Source: Rhodococcus qingshengii JCM 15477
Lineage (GTDB): Bacteria; Actinomycetota; Actinomycetes; Mycobacteriales; Mycobacteriaceae
DNA length: 64,000 nucleotides
Direction of reading: 5' to 3'
NCBI RefSeq assembly: GCF_023221595.1
Contig: NZ_CP096566.1
Location: 32,127-96,126, forward strand
Shown: piece after piece, positions 53,856 to 62,643 of the stretch
Numbering within the stretch: position 1 is the stretch's first letter
Layout of the letters: each line of letters starts with the position of its first letter
The notes under the pieces: model-generated
The model's input: only the letters and a program-made list of their open reading frames with translations
What the model was told of the DNA's origin: nothing
Databases searched by the model: none
Position numbers and translations under genes: made by a program

Positions 53856-53970
53856 ACCCTTTACGGACCAGAATCGAATCGGCCAACGACGGTGTCGGTC
53901 TGAGGGTAAGCGATCGCTCTCAATTTTCGGGTTAACCTGCGTGGGGCAAACCCGCGCGAAAGGCGTCGAC

Positions 53971-54294
53971 ATGGACATGATCAGTCATCCAGAGATCAGG
54001 TACGTTGTGCCGCCGGTTGACATGAACGGGGTGGCGACAGGCCAAGCGCCCCGAAAGCGGCATGACTTGGACTGCGGACATTTCAAATTCGATGACGGCA
54101 CGGTTCTTGGTTCACCGCAACTGGCTACCGAAGAGCAGATGCGTAATGTGCCTCCCTGCCGGGACTGTGTGAGTAGGACGTCCTCCGGCGAACGCGAATC
54201 GCAGGCACGAGGCTCCGCCGGCCCCACTGGGCCGCTGTGCCCGACCTGCTTTGTATCCACACCCCTCAACGGCACATGCGATACCTGCGACTGA
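53971..54294 (+). CDS. small zinc-ribbon protein, unknown
   Basis: 107 residues. The middle has HDLDCGHFKF and CRDC, and the C-terminus ends in a clear zinc-ribbon CPTCFVSTPLNGTCDTCD. No family name recognised; similar short C-terminal ribbons occur in rhodococcal hypothetical proteins. The start at ATG 53971 follows a weak AAAGG. It lies just beyond the IS30 element. Confidence 0.6.
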   Translation: MDMISHPEIRYVVPPVDMNGVATGQAPRKRHDLDCGHFKFDDGTVLGSPQLATEEQMRNVPPCRDCVSRTSSGERESQARGSAGPTGPLCPTCFVSTPLNGTCDTCD

Positions 54295-54509
54295 GAACTT
54301 AGGGGGAGCCGATGGGCGCATTGAAGATTCGGTCCTGCCGGGATCTCGTCAGCCCTCACATCTGGATCGCCCAAATGTAGACACGTTTTCCCTGATCCAG
54401 GGCGGGGTTCCACATGCCTCGAAGGAATCCGTGACTGGTCACCGGAGACTCGCACGACATTGAATTCGATGAAGGCACAGGACGATATTCCGACGGAACC
54501 TCATCGAAA

Positions 54510-54854
54510 TCATGGGCCACCGTGGGTCCGTATGACGTCAGATGAGCCTCGGTGTGAAGGTTTTCCCGCGCGGGCGCGCGAACTCGACTCGATGACCAGG
54601 TATGCGCTCGAGTCGGGAAAGGAACTGTAGTTCTCGGCGTACAAGATCGTGTCGTCATCTGTCAGATGTAAACCGAGGTTCGTTGCCAGCGACTCTGCGG
54701 CTTTCTCGGCTGATCGTGTGCTCACCCACCGATAGAGCGAAGGGCCACCCATTGCCAGAGCCAGCGCTCCGATGACGACAACGGCAATGCACGCCCACTG
54801 TCGCCTGGATATCGAATGAGATCCGTGTGACTGACCGCCGGCCGACATCCTCAT
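54510..54854 (-). CDS. single-pass membrane protein
   Basis: 114 residues. A short polar start leads to a membrane segment (about 20-40, WACIAVVVIGALALAMGG). An extracytoplasmic helical stretch and a small domain of strands (DDDTILYAENYSSFPDSSAYLVIE) follow. The ATG overlaps the stop of the HhH-like gene upstream (ATGA), so the two are one operon. Function unknown. Confidence 0.62.
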   Translation of the reverse strand: MRMSAGGQSHGSHSISRRQWACIAVVVIGALALAMGGPSLYRWVSTRSAEKAAESLATNLGLHLTDDDTILYAENYSSFPDSSAYLVIESSSRARAGKPSHRGSSDVIRTHGGP

Positions 54855-55798
54855 TCGTGGATGTACTCCACGTTCGATTCCTTGTTCTTCTTCTCCAGAT
54901 AGGCGCCGAGCATCCAGATGAGGTTATCGGCGCGTGAGTAGTTGCCGTCCGGCGTGATCGCAACTCCGACCAGTGAGTACCTCAGGAAGTACTTGAGTGA
55001 TCGGTTCTTGCTTCCGATCAACGCACAGAGACGATCAACGTCCTCTTCTACCGTTTCCCTGATTTCGGGCACCCACAGCCCGAGAAGTCTGGTGATGTGG
55101 CGGTCGGGTTTGAAACCATTCCAATGCAGGTTGCGGAGGAATTCGCTGGCGAGCGGATAACCCATACCCGGTAGGTCCCGTTCGCGGTGCGTCATCCGAA
55201 CGAGGCCGCTGTCGAGATGCTTTTCGCCGGGCCACCGGCGTGGGGGTGAGATCAGGTAGCCGGCGAGGATCATCATCAGGTGCTGGTTGTCGAGCTGGTA
55301 GCCGGCATCCTCTGCGAGGGCGACGAAGGCGCGTGCGATTCCGAGGATCTGGTCGTAGTAATTGGGGTGATCGGTCAGCAGCTTCGCCCAGCGGATGATC
55401 GCTTTTGCATCACCGGTGCCCCCCTGCCCGCTCAAATGCTCACGGATGTCGGCGAGCGTTAACGTCCCGTCGAGGACGGCGGTGTGCGTTTTGTCGGGGT
55501 CGAAGTCGTAGAGAAGTCCTTCGAGGTGCTGGTCACGGACCTTGACGAAACTCGCCCAGTTTCGGGAGTTGCTGCCGAGGGCGTTGACTGCAGCTTTGAA
55601 GACCTGCTGGTTGCTGTACGTCTGAGCGAGGGGGTTGTCCATCGCTTCTTGGTCGAGATAGCGCACCGCGTAGTCGAGGAACTGCGACGAGGTGGCGGCG
55701 CCTGTCGGGAGGCTGTAATCCCTCTCGATCCTTGCCCTGACCTTGTAGTTCGAGAACAATCGTTCACCGACCAGGTCGTAGTCCAACTTCTTCACCAT
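54851..55798 (-). CDS. HhH-GPD DNA glycosylase-like protein
   Basis: 315 residues from the ATG at 55798, with GAGGAG upstream (the frame is open to 55864). The region about 215-245 reads DLPGMGYPLASEFLRNLHWNGFKPDRHITRLLG, the layout of a helix-hairpin-helix followed by the catalytic-type Asp of HhH-GPD base-excision glycosylases. The N-terminal ~150 residues are all-helical and unfamiliar. No Fe-S cysteines are present. It may excise damaged or modified bases, or be a non-catalytic relative. Its partner gene is a membrane protein, an odd pairing for repair. Family match is by eye. Confidence 0.5.
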   Translation of the reverse strand: MVKKLDYDLVGERLFSNYKVRARIERDYSLPTGAATSSQFLDYAVRYLDQEAMDNPLAQTYSNQQVFKAAVNALGSNSRNWASFVKVRDQHLEGLLYDFDPDKTHTAVLDGTLTLADIREHLSGQGGTGDAKAIIRWAKLLTDHPNYYDQILGIARAFVALAEDAGYQLDNQHLMMILAGYLISPPRRWPGEKHLDSGLVRMTHRERDLPGMGYPLASEFLRNLHWNGFKPDRHITRLLGLWVPEIRETVEEDVDRLCALIGSKNRSLKYFLRYSLVGVAITPDGNYSRADNLIWMLGAYLEKKNKESNVEYIHE

Positions 55799-55996
55799 TA
55801 GCTCCTCATCGCACGGACCGGATTGCGCTAGAGAGTCGCTTTGGCTTGCCGACGTCCCGTCCACTGTGGATCGGTCGGTGCGGCGGATTGGTTACCGCCT
55901 GGATCTTCTGTGCCTTCGCCGATATCGGTCTGGTCCTGTTTCACACTCCAGCGGAAGCTGCCCATAACGTGCGGACCGAATGCCAGCGATCAGGGA

Positions 55997-56218
55997 TCGG
56001 TCATCGTCCGGTCGCACTGGCGCCATTGTGAGCACGAGCCGCCGGCCTTCGAAATCGCCTGTGTGGTGTGCGGTGACGGTCCGATTCTTTCCGACGCCTT
56101 TGCTTACGCCGCGATAGTCGAAGGTCTTCCGATCCCTGTTCAACAGTGGCCCACTGACAACGGACGGAATTGGTGCCGTCCCTCTTGTGCCTGGACCACC
56201 GATGAGGCCGCTGAATGG
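55997..56218 (+). pseudogene. remnant of a Cys-rich serine-resolvase C-terminus
   Basis: VIVRSHWRHCEHEPPAFEIACVVCGDGPILSDAF and GLPIPVQQWP align with the C-terminal extension of the resolvases at 48211 and 49502 (HCHQCEPGPPAFDVACTVCGDG). Nothing of the catalytic domain or HTH remains upstream. It is a third copy of this resolvase type in the window, now decayed. Confidence 0.75.
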
Positions 56219-56477
56219 ATTTTCCACCGGCAACTATGGCAGTCGAAGGCCGTGCTCTACGCGAAAACTCGCGGTGATTCGGCCTATCTCGGCCTACGCC
56301 ACCGACTCGGCGATCTATCGACTGTGCTGTGTGACCCCTGACCGGTAGGAGAGACCCTGCAAAAGAGCGCTGTTCGAGAAGATCGAAACAACACCGCCGG
56401 CTCCGGCGATAAGGTACTCGATCAGAGACTATTGACCGCTCCGCGGCATCTCGAAATCCTTGACAAAAGGAGCAACC

Positions 56478-57554
56478 TTGGCGCCCCAGTACGCCCCCAA
56501 GTTGAAAGAAAAAGTTGCCGAGAAGTGGGTGACAAGCTTGCGAGGGCAACTCTTTCCTGGTGAGGAAATCTGGGCCTTGTCGAAAACCAATCAAGTCCGG
56601 CCCGTGCTGGACGGACTCGCAATCACCAATGCCCGCGTCATGGCATTCAGCAGCATCGACGTAGCTACCCGCGGACCCCGAGTCGCTCTCGAGGCCGACA
56701 ATATTTCCCGGTTCGAGTTCGTCAAAAAGATGACCGGGAAACAACTCCACATCACCGACCTTGCTCAGCAGGTGCATCAGTTCGGCGCGATCACTGACGC
56801 GGACATCGACTTCGTCAGTCACTACGTCCACCATCTGGCGTCGGCGGGCTTTCCTCCCGGGATACGTGAGACTCTTCGAGCCCGCGATGCTGTCGCCACC
56901 GAAAACGTGCGTGCACGCGAGGCCCGACGATTCGACGTCGAAATTATCGGTGCGCCGCTCAAGGACGTCGCGTGGCGAACCATAGACGAGCACACGGCCC
57001 CAGACGAATTGCCCTGGTTCGTCATCAACTCCGGGTCCGCAGGGATCCTCGCCGCGTTCGAAGACCGTCTCATCATTGCGAAAGTCGGCGGCATGGCCGG
57101 CTTCATGACCGGATCCATGGGCGGTGGACGAGTTACCACCTTCCCCTACTCCGACATCACCAACATCGAATACAACAGCGGGATGATGAGCGGTGTTCTC
57201 GAGGTACTCACCCCGAGCTACCAGGGAACCGCGAACCACGACTACTGGAGATCGGCCAGCACCAGCCGCAACAAAGCCGGTGATAGCCCCTTCACTCTGT
57301 CGAACTGCCTTCCGCTCCCCAAAGCGCAGCACAAACTGGCCCTTCCTCGCCTCACCGAACTTCAGAAGAAAATCATCGATTACAAGCGCCCGACATTTCA
57401 CGTACAGCACAGTCCGAGTGCCGCCGCGGCGCCTTCGACAAGTCTGGCGGAAGAACTCCACAACCTCGCAGACCTCCATCATCAAGGCATCCTCGACGAC
57501 GCCGAATTCGCGGCAGCAAAACAAGCAACCATCGCCCGCCACTCGAACTCATAA
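56478..57554 (+). CDS. PH-like / SHOCT-domain protein
   Basis: 358 residues. Two strand-rich segments (about 35-75 and 175-240) look like bacterial PH domains (GLAITNARVMAFSSIDV; LIIAKVGGMAGFMTGS...FPYSDITNIEYNSGMMSGVLEV). The C-terminal ~30 residues are a SHOCT domain (LAEELHNLADLHHQGILDDAEFAAAK). PH-SHOCT proteins are frequent in actinobacteria and on phages and plasmids; role unknown. The start is the TTG at 56478 because AGGAG stands 6 bases upstream; an in-frame TTG at 56460 is less likely. Confidence 0.78.
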   Translation: MAPQYAPKLKEKVAEKWVTSLRGQLFPGEEIWALSKTNQVRPVLDGLAITNARVMAFSSIDVATRGPRVALEADNISRFEFVKKMTGKQLHITDLAQQVHQFGAITDADIDFVSHYVHHLASAGFPPGIRETLRARDAVATENVRAREARRFDVEIIGAPLKDVAWRTIDEHTAPDELPWFVINSGSAGILAAFEDRLIIAKVGGMAGFMTGSMGGGRVTTFPYSDITNIEYNSGMMSGVLEVLTPSYQGTANHDYWRSASTSRNKAGDSPFTLSNCLPLPKAQHKLALPRLTELQKKIIDYKRPTFHVQHSPSAAAAPSTSLAEELHNLADLHHQGILDDAEFAAAKQATIARHSNS

Positions 57555-57678
57555 CCGCCGCAGAAGAGCGCGCGCTGCGAGATGGATTGTTCAGATACCT
57601 GACGCCCTTCATTGCATAGCTTTGATTCATTTTTCGATCTCGAACACACCTACACACCTGAAATAGAGGGCAATCTCT

Positions 57679-58671
57679 GTGACTTCCCACCCCGATCCGA
57701 AGATGCCAGCCACCCCTGATGCTAGTGACCCGATCGCCTCGAGCTCGGGAAGTGACACGTCCTCGCGCAACAACTTCCAACATCTGTGGGATACACCCTT
57801 AGCTTCCGAATCGGCCGGCAACGCTGGTCCGAAGGCAAATCCGGGCTGGTACGCCGATCCCGACGCCCACGTGCTCAGGTGGTGGGACGGAACAGCGTGG
57901 TCGTCGCACACCGCGCCCCTCGATGCCGCGCCCACGCGTCCCCAGATGCGTCCAACACCGCCCTCTCACGGGCACAGGCCTATCGATCGACATTGGGCGA
58001 CGGTTGCTGCTGTGTCGATTGCACTGATACTGCTGGCGCTGTCTCTCGGGGCGGTATTCATCGCCTTGGGTCAGATCGTCAGGGGCACCAGCACCCAAGG
58101 CACCTACATCCGGCTCGGCATATTTCCCTTTGTGGCGGCTGCCTGCGGCTTCTTCCTCTACGTGAAGTCACGCACGAAGGCCCGTCACGATCCACTCGGC
58201 CCGGTCGCCGGGCGGGCCACTCATATGCGCATTCTCGCTATCGGATCGGCGAGCATACTTGTGGCCGGCGCGGTGTTCGCCGGCCTTGCACTGTCATCAG
58301 AAAGTAAGAACAGTGACACCCGGGACTCCACCGCATCCGTGGCTGCAATCGACGACAACGCGATTTACGGGACCGCCGAGGATTGGTTCGGAGCGGTCTG
58401 TGCGCCGGGAAAATTCTTCGACGGAAACCCGATTGGTGGCGCTATCGCCGGCGCGACATGCATAACCACCAGCAGTGAGACGGTATTCATTCTCGAATAC
58501 GACTCGAACTTCAAGATGCAGAACGACCTCGTCGCCTACCACATGCGTTTCTATGCATCGAGTATCGATGGGAGCGGACGAATCACGGTCTTCGCCGTCA
58601 ACAACCAAAATACGGGAAGAGCGCTGACCCCTCTGGAATCATTCGGCTTCAACATACGCACCGTCTCGTAA
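57679..58671 (+). CDS. DUF2510 membrane protein
   Basis: 330 residues from a GTG. The DUF2510 motif is at about 55-77 (NPGWYADPDAHVLRWWDGTAWSSHTAP). Three membrane segments follow (about 112-137, 146-164, 185-206). The C-terminal ~120 residues, after the last segment, are extracytoplasmic and strand-rich, with a Cys pair (VCAPG, ATCITT). DUF2510 is an actinobacterial module of unknown role, often cytoplasmic in front of membrane parts. It follows the SHOCT gene on the same strand after 124 bases. Confidence 0.8.
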   Translation: MTSHPDPKMPATPDASDPIASSSGSDTSSRNNFQHLWDTPLASESAGNAGPKANPGWYADPDAHVLRWWDGTAWSSHTAPLDAAPTRPQMRPTPPSHGHRPIDRHWATVAAVSIALILLALSLGAVFIALGQIVRGTSTQGTYIRLGIFPFVAAACGFFLYVKSRTKARHDPLGPVAGRATHMRILAIGSASILVAGAVFAGLALSSESKNSDTRDSTASVAAIDDNAIYGTAEDWFGAVCAPGKFFDGNPIGGAIAGATCITTSSETVFILEYDSNFKMQNDLVAYHMRFYASSIDGSGRITVFAVNNQNTGRALTPLESFGFNIRTVS

Positions 58672-59707
58672 GGCTTGCACCTAGATACGAGGGGCTCAGA
58701 CAGAGACCCAGTAGCCGTTTCAGCCGATAATGTGGCCGTCTTCGCCGCAAACTCGATGATCGTCTTCGCAGCCACGGGTGCGGCACATGGACGACACGCG
58801 ACTGCTGAAACCCGCTTCGAGCTTTCAATCAACCCCGGCGGCAGCTGATGTAACGCCATCGGGATGTAACAGGAAAAGGTGTATACGGGGAGTGAGGTCA
58901 GGTCAGCCGGTCCTCTGTCAGTCGCGCACTCCTGACGGACGTCAATAGATCGATTTCCTACGGTAACCGGTAGTTCGACTCTCGAATCATGTTGCAATCC
59001 AACCGAATCTGGAAGCCACTGACTAGTTCGAGGCAGTCTGCGAACCATCGTGACGACCCTCCTGGTCTTGGCAACTCGGTGCCTGCATCGCGATCGATAG
59101 CATGGTTGTGACGCCGCTTCGAAGAGATACTCGCTGTCGTCAGGGGTGAAATTCTCTCTTCGCCAGAAGTTTTCGGGGTTCGGACGGCGAGTGAGTAGTT
59201 AGCCGACCGTGAGGCACGGCCCGGAAGTGGCCCATCAGGGCGGGGTTAGGTGTCCGACCTGATGGGCCGTGCGCGCCGGAGTCTGGGGAGACAGGCGCGC
59301 GGTACCGGGTGGCCCACCGGATGTCGGCCTGCGCAGGACCGGTGTTCGGTCGGCTGAGTGCAACGCCACGTCGGGATGACGTTGCGTTGAACGATTATAG
59401 CGAATGCTTTGTCCCCGTTCGACTCCCGGCGGCGCTCCGCATAGGCGTGTGCATCGGCGCACTCAGGGGAGACGCGGGCGACTGTCTCCGCCACTATTCG
59501 GGCGCGGCGCCGGGACTGTTGTCGTGGTGTTGTTGGAGTTCGGTGTTGATGCGCCGCGCTTCGGCGAGTTGGTCTTCGAGGATGATGATCCGGCACGCGG
59601 CCTCGATCACAGAAGAAAACTGGTAACGGGACGTGTTGAACTAGGACGAGTAGACCACCTATCTCAGAGGCCCGACGTCGTTGAGCCCGGCTGGGAAATA
59701 ATGGGGC
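58672..59707. other. long gap with hairpin and possible TnpC-like scrap
   Basis: About 1 kb with no convincing gene. It holds a perfect 11-bp inverted repeat at 59229-59268. A minus-strand scrap near 59500-59640 reads EAACRIIILEDQLAEARRINTELQ, like a coiled-coil end of a TnpC/DUF6262 protein, suggesting decay of another element. Confidence 0.4.
59229..59268. repeat. perfect 11-bp inverted repeat
   Basis: GGCCCATCAGG (59229-59239) and CCTGATGGGCC (59258-59268) around an 18-base loop. It could be a terminator or a recombination end; no T-run is present. Confidence 0.6.
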
Positions 59708-60028
59708 TCAAGCGAAGGCAGGGCCACCGAAGTACAACCGAACTCGAACCGAGTACTGGCACGCGCCGTCACCGATAGGGATAGTGCCGCTGACATATAC
59801 GTCGCCGATGGAGACAGCTCCAGCATCGCGGGCCCTACGGAGTACAGCCTCGTTTATCTGCTCGCTGAGTTCGGGCCCATTCAATTGAGCCGGCAGGATG
59901 AAGCGGAACATCGCCTCGTTGCTCTTCGCTCCCACAGGACCATTGTGCGCCGTCCGGAGCCAAGCCGTGCAGGCGTCACCCCGATCAGACATGAAGTGGA
60001 TGACCAGGCCGAGGTGCGCTTGGTGCAA
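59708..60028 (-). CDS. small protein, unknown
   Basis: 106 residues from a TTG at 60028. Helix-strand pattern (LVIHFMSDRGDACTAW, FRFILPAQLNGPELSEQINEAVLRRA, DVYVSGTIPIGDG). No family recognised. It follows the 206-residue gene on the same strand after 7 bases, so they are probably one operon. An ATG at 59992 is an alternative start. Confidence 0.5.
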   Translation of the reverse strand: MHQAHLGLVIHFMSDRGDACTAWLRTAHNGPVGAKSNEAMFRFILPAQLNGPELSEQINEAVLRRARDAGAVSIGDVYVSGTIPIGDGACQYSVRVRLYFGGPAFA

Positions 60029-60035
60029 AGCTCGG

Positions 60036-60656
60036 CTATCCTGCCATGTCTTGACCTTCCTCGGACATGTCCATACCGGTGAGACGCTTCCATTCCGGAG
60101 GAATGTGCAGGGCCACGATCTCTACCTCCTGTTTCGCCCCGAGATCTGGCCTGACTTGGTGAGTATCGGTCCAGCGGATTGGTAGCGAAAAAGTGGTGTC
60201 GATGTACAGCTCCGCCTCTGCGGGGGAGGTGTCACGGTTGAGGTGCAGGAGGTAACCGTGCTCGGTGGACTCGGCGCCCTTCATTCTCCACTTATCTCCC
60301 GGGCGCCCCCAGATCGGGAATCTACTCGGTGTCATCATCTTGATGAGCAGAGGCCAGTGGTCGAACCCTGATGGTGGTTTGGGAGGGATGAGCTGCCCGT
60401 CGTCATCGACCAGCTCCTGTCCGGCGCCACTGGAGTAGCGGCGGGTTTGCGCGGACTTGGTGTCGCGCTGAGACCATGAACCGAGCTCGTTGTCGATGGA
60501 GAAGTGCACTGTATCGACGCGGTTCGGCGGGCCCGCTATGTCGTTCTTGGGCCACCGTCGGTACTCGGCGGTCCCGGATATGCGAGCACATTTCTCGGTG
60601 TTCTGCAGCAGGCTGATCGCAGCTAAAGTGTCTTCTAGTGTTATCGCCATGCTCAT
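60036..60656 (-). CDS. protein of unknown function
   Basis: 206 residues, soluble, without membrane segment or signal. Mixed helix and strand, with WPLLIKMMTPSRFPIWGRPGDKWRM in the middle and DTTFSLPIRWTD near the end. No motif of a known enzyme seen. GGCAGG lies before the ATG. First of a two-gene unit with the 106-residue protein. Confidence 0.6.
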   Translation of the reverse strand: MSMAITLEDTLAAISLLQNTEKCARISGTAEYRRWPKNDIAGPPNRVDTVHFSIDNELGSWSQRDTKSAQTRRYSSGAGQELVDDDGQLIPPKPPSGFDHWPLLIKMMTPSRFPIWGRPGDKWRMKGAESTEHGYLLHLNRDTSPAEAELYIDTTFSLPIRWTDTHQVRPDLGAKQEVEIVALHIPPEWKRLTGMDMSEEGQDMAG

Positions 60657-60830
60657 AGCCTGCCAGAAAGGCGAATCGAAGGTTGTTTCGTCGTCTTTCT
60701 GGTCCGAGGTTTGCCGCGATTCTCTCTCGACATTCTTAGCTCCATCCCGGCCGCCAATAGTAGCCTGACATATCAGTACCGCGAGTTTATGAACGGCATC
60801 GGCCGCAGAAGCAGTTCGAGCTACACAACC

Positions 60831-62303
60831 CTAGCCATCAGCGTCAATCATCGCTACGTATCGGGCATATGTGGCTGCAGACGCCACCGCATGTCGCTCG
60901 ATGGTGGCAGGGGAGTAGCCGAGAGTGTCGGCGAGGATTGCGGCGGGTGCGAGCTTGGTGAGTTCGTGCAGGGTGCCGAGCCGGGCGGCGCGGGTGCCGA
61001 ACGTCGACTTCAGGCGGTTCCGCAAGTGGCCCGGGTTGATGTGTTGGCCAGGGATATAGCCGCGGAACACCCAGCGCGTACTTGGGTGGGCGGCGGTGTT
61101 CCCGAGGTCTCGTTCTCCGGCGAGATATCGGAATGGTTCGTCGAGCGGTGCGGGAAGAGCGATGGCGATGTCGCCGAGTGTGACGGTCACGAGTTCGTCT
61201 GAGACTATGACGTGGTCCCAGGTGAGTTTCACGACCCGGTCGATCTGTTGGCCGAAGACGAGCACCAGGATCGCCGCGGCTCGATCTCGCGGATTCAGTG
61301 CGGGTTGGTTTGATGTAATGCCATCGACGACGTCTTGCTGGGCCTCAGGGCTCATCTTAGAGCTTGTACCACGACGATGTGGTGTCATTGTAAGGTCCCG
61401 AGCGACCAGCTTTGTCTTGACTGCCCACGCGAGGAACCGGATGGCGAACTCTCGCGTGCTCGGGCCTTCGGCCTGCCACGCGTCCAGATCCGCTTGGGAT
61501 AGATCGTCGATCGAGATGTCCCGGTCGGTGAGCCAGTTGAGGAATTCGATTGTGACGGAAACGGTTTGCTTCGACCGCAGGAACGTGCCGTGTGACACCG
61601 ACTCCATGCAATACATCTGCCGCAGGTGATGCCAACGAATGTACCGGGTCGCGACTTCCCGGTGCTCGGACGACTTCAGCCGGTCGAGGGCTTCATCGGA
61701 CCAGTCGATGTAGCGGTGGAGTAGTCCGTCTCTGGGCGGCAGGATCTGGTGGGTGACCAGGAGTTCTCGGACGTATTCTCGGGTGCGCGATCGGGGGAGT
61801 TGGTCGATGACGTCGTGGGAAACGAGCGGTGTGCGGGCCAGCTCGGTGAGGAACGCTGTGACATGTTCCTGGTTGATCCAGGTCAGACCGCTGTTGGCCC
61901 GTTTCATCGACTTCAGGGCAGCTGCAAAGGGTTTCAGTTCGTCGTTGATGCTAGCAGTCTCTGGATTCGTCAGTAGTCGGTCGACGGTCGCCCTCAGGAC
62001 GCATCGCCAGCAGCATCCCTGTGCGTACAGTTCTTCCTCGGCGCCGCACTCAACGCAGTCGACGTTGAGTTTTATGCCCGCGCATTTGCGGCACGCCTGC
62101 TGGCCGTTGATGATTCCCGGCAACACCCCGTCGTGACCGCACGCGCATACGCCTCGAGTTCGTTTGGCTGCTTGGTAGCAGTAACCGCACACTCCGAGGC
62201 CCTGCCAGGTGACGACACATTCTCTGTGCTCACCGCAGCGATCGCATGGAACTTCCCACCGTTGTGGGTCTTCAGGTTTACGTGGTCTTGCCATCGTCAT
62301 CAT
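60831..62303 (-). CDS. zinc-ribbon tyrosine-recombinase-like protein, probably not catalytic
   Basis: About 490 residues. The N-terminal ~110 residues carry several Cys pairs (CDRCGEHREC, CGYC, CACGHDG, CRKC, CVECGAEEE, CWRC) that should bind zinc. A recombinase-like fold follows, but the catalytic Arg position reads FGQQIDRVVKLTWD and the H-x-x-R block reads RAARLGTLHELTK, so the usual R-H-R-Y set is incomplete. The end (LGYSPATIERHAVASAATYARY) still has a Tyr. It is the third gene of an overlapping operon with an intact recombinase and an XRE protein, and probably acts as an accessory DNA binder. The start is uncertain (62294-62333). Confidence 0.7.
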   Translation of the reverse strand: MMTMARPRKPEDPQRWEVPCDRCGEHRECVVTWQGLGVCGYCYQAAKRTRGVCACGHDGVLPGIINGQQACRKCAGIKLNVDCVECGAEEELYAQGCCWRCVLRATVDRLLTNPETASINDELKPFAAALKSMKRANSGLTWINQEHVTAFLTELARTPLVSHDVIDQLPRSRTREYVRELLVTHQILPPRDGLLHRYIDWSDEALDRLKSSEHREVATRYIRWHHLRQMYCMESVSHGTFLRSKQTVSVTIEFLNWLTDRDISIDDLSQADLDAWQAEGPSTREFAIRFLAWAVKTKLVARDLTMTPHRRGTSSKMSPEAQQDVVDGITSNQPALNPRDRAAAILVLVFGQQIDRVVKLTWDHVIVSDELVTVTLGDIAIALPAPLDEPFRYLAGERDLGNTAAHPSTRWVFRGYIPGQHINPGHLRNRLKSTFGTRAARLGTLHELTKLAPAAILADTLGYSPATIERHAVASAATYARYVAMIDADG

Positions 62304-62643
62304 CGCTACGGACGACTCGGATCCGGCGGGCAACCGAGCGCTTGTCGCTGATGCCTAGGTCGGCCGGGTTGGCCGGTGCGTCGGCCGTGGCCGCAGCTCG
62401 GATCTCGACATATGGTTCGAAGAGATCGTTGGGTGTGCATTCAAGGATGTCGCACAGCGCGGCGAAGGTGCGCGCAGGGATCCGCTCGGGTGTGCCTGTC
62501 ACCAATCGGTGCACTTGTGCGTTTGATAGGTTGATTCCGCGGGACTTGAGAAGCGGGATGAGTTCCGTTGTCTTCCAGAGGTTGTGATCGGCCATTCGTT
62601 GGCGGAGATTCCAGCGATAGCCGATTCGGCGTTGCTCGCTCAC
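62278..62643 (-). CDS. XRE-family regulator of recombinase operon
   Basis: 121 residues. The HTH is at about 9-75 (NLRQRMADHNLWKTTELIPLLKSRGINLSNAQVHRLVTG, RTFAALCDILECTPNDLF), the layout of HTH_26-type XRE proteins. A polar, charged tail follows. The GTG overlaps the stop of the recombinase gene (GTGA) and its end overlaps the third gene, so the three are translated together. Probable autoregulator or directionality factor. Confidence 0.8.
   Translation of the reverse strand: MSEQRRIGYRWNLRQRMADHNLWKTTELIPLLKSRGINLSNAQVHRLVTGTPERIPARTFAALCDILECTPNDLFEPYVEIRAAATADAPANPADLGISDKRSVARRIRVVRSDDDDGKTT

Noticed and set aside
56001..57542. 513-codon minus-strand open frame
   Set aside because: Antisense to the PH/SHOCT gene and the resolvase remnant; no domain seen in it.
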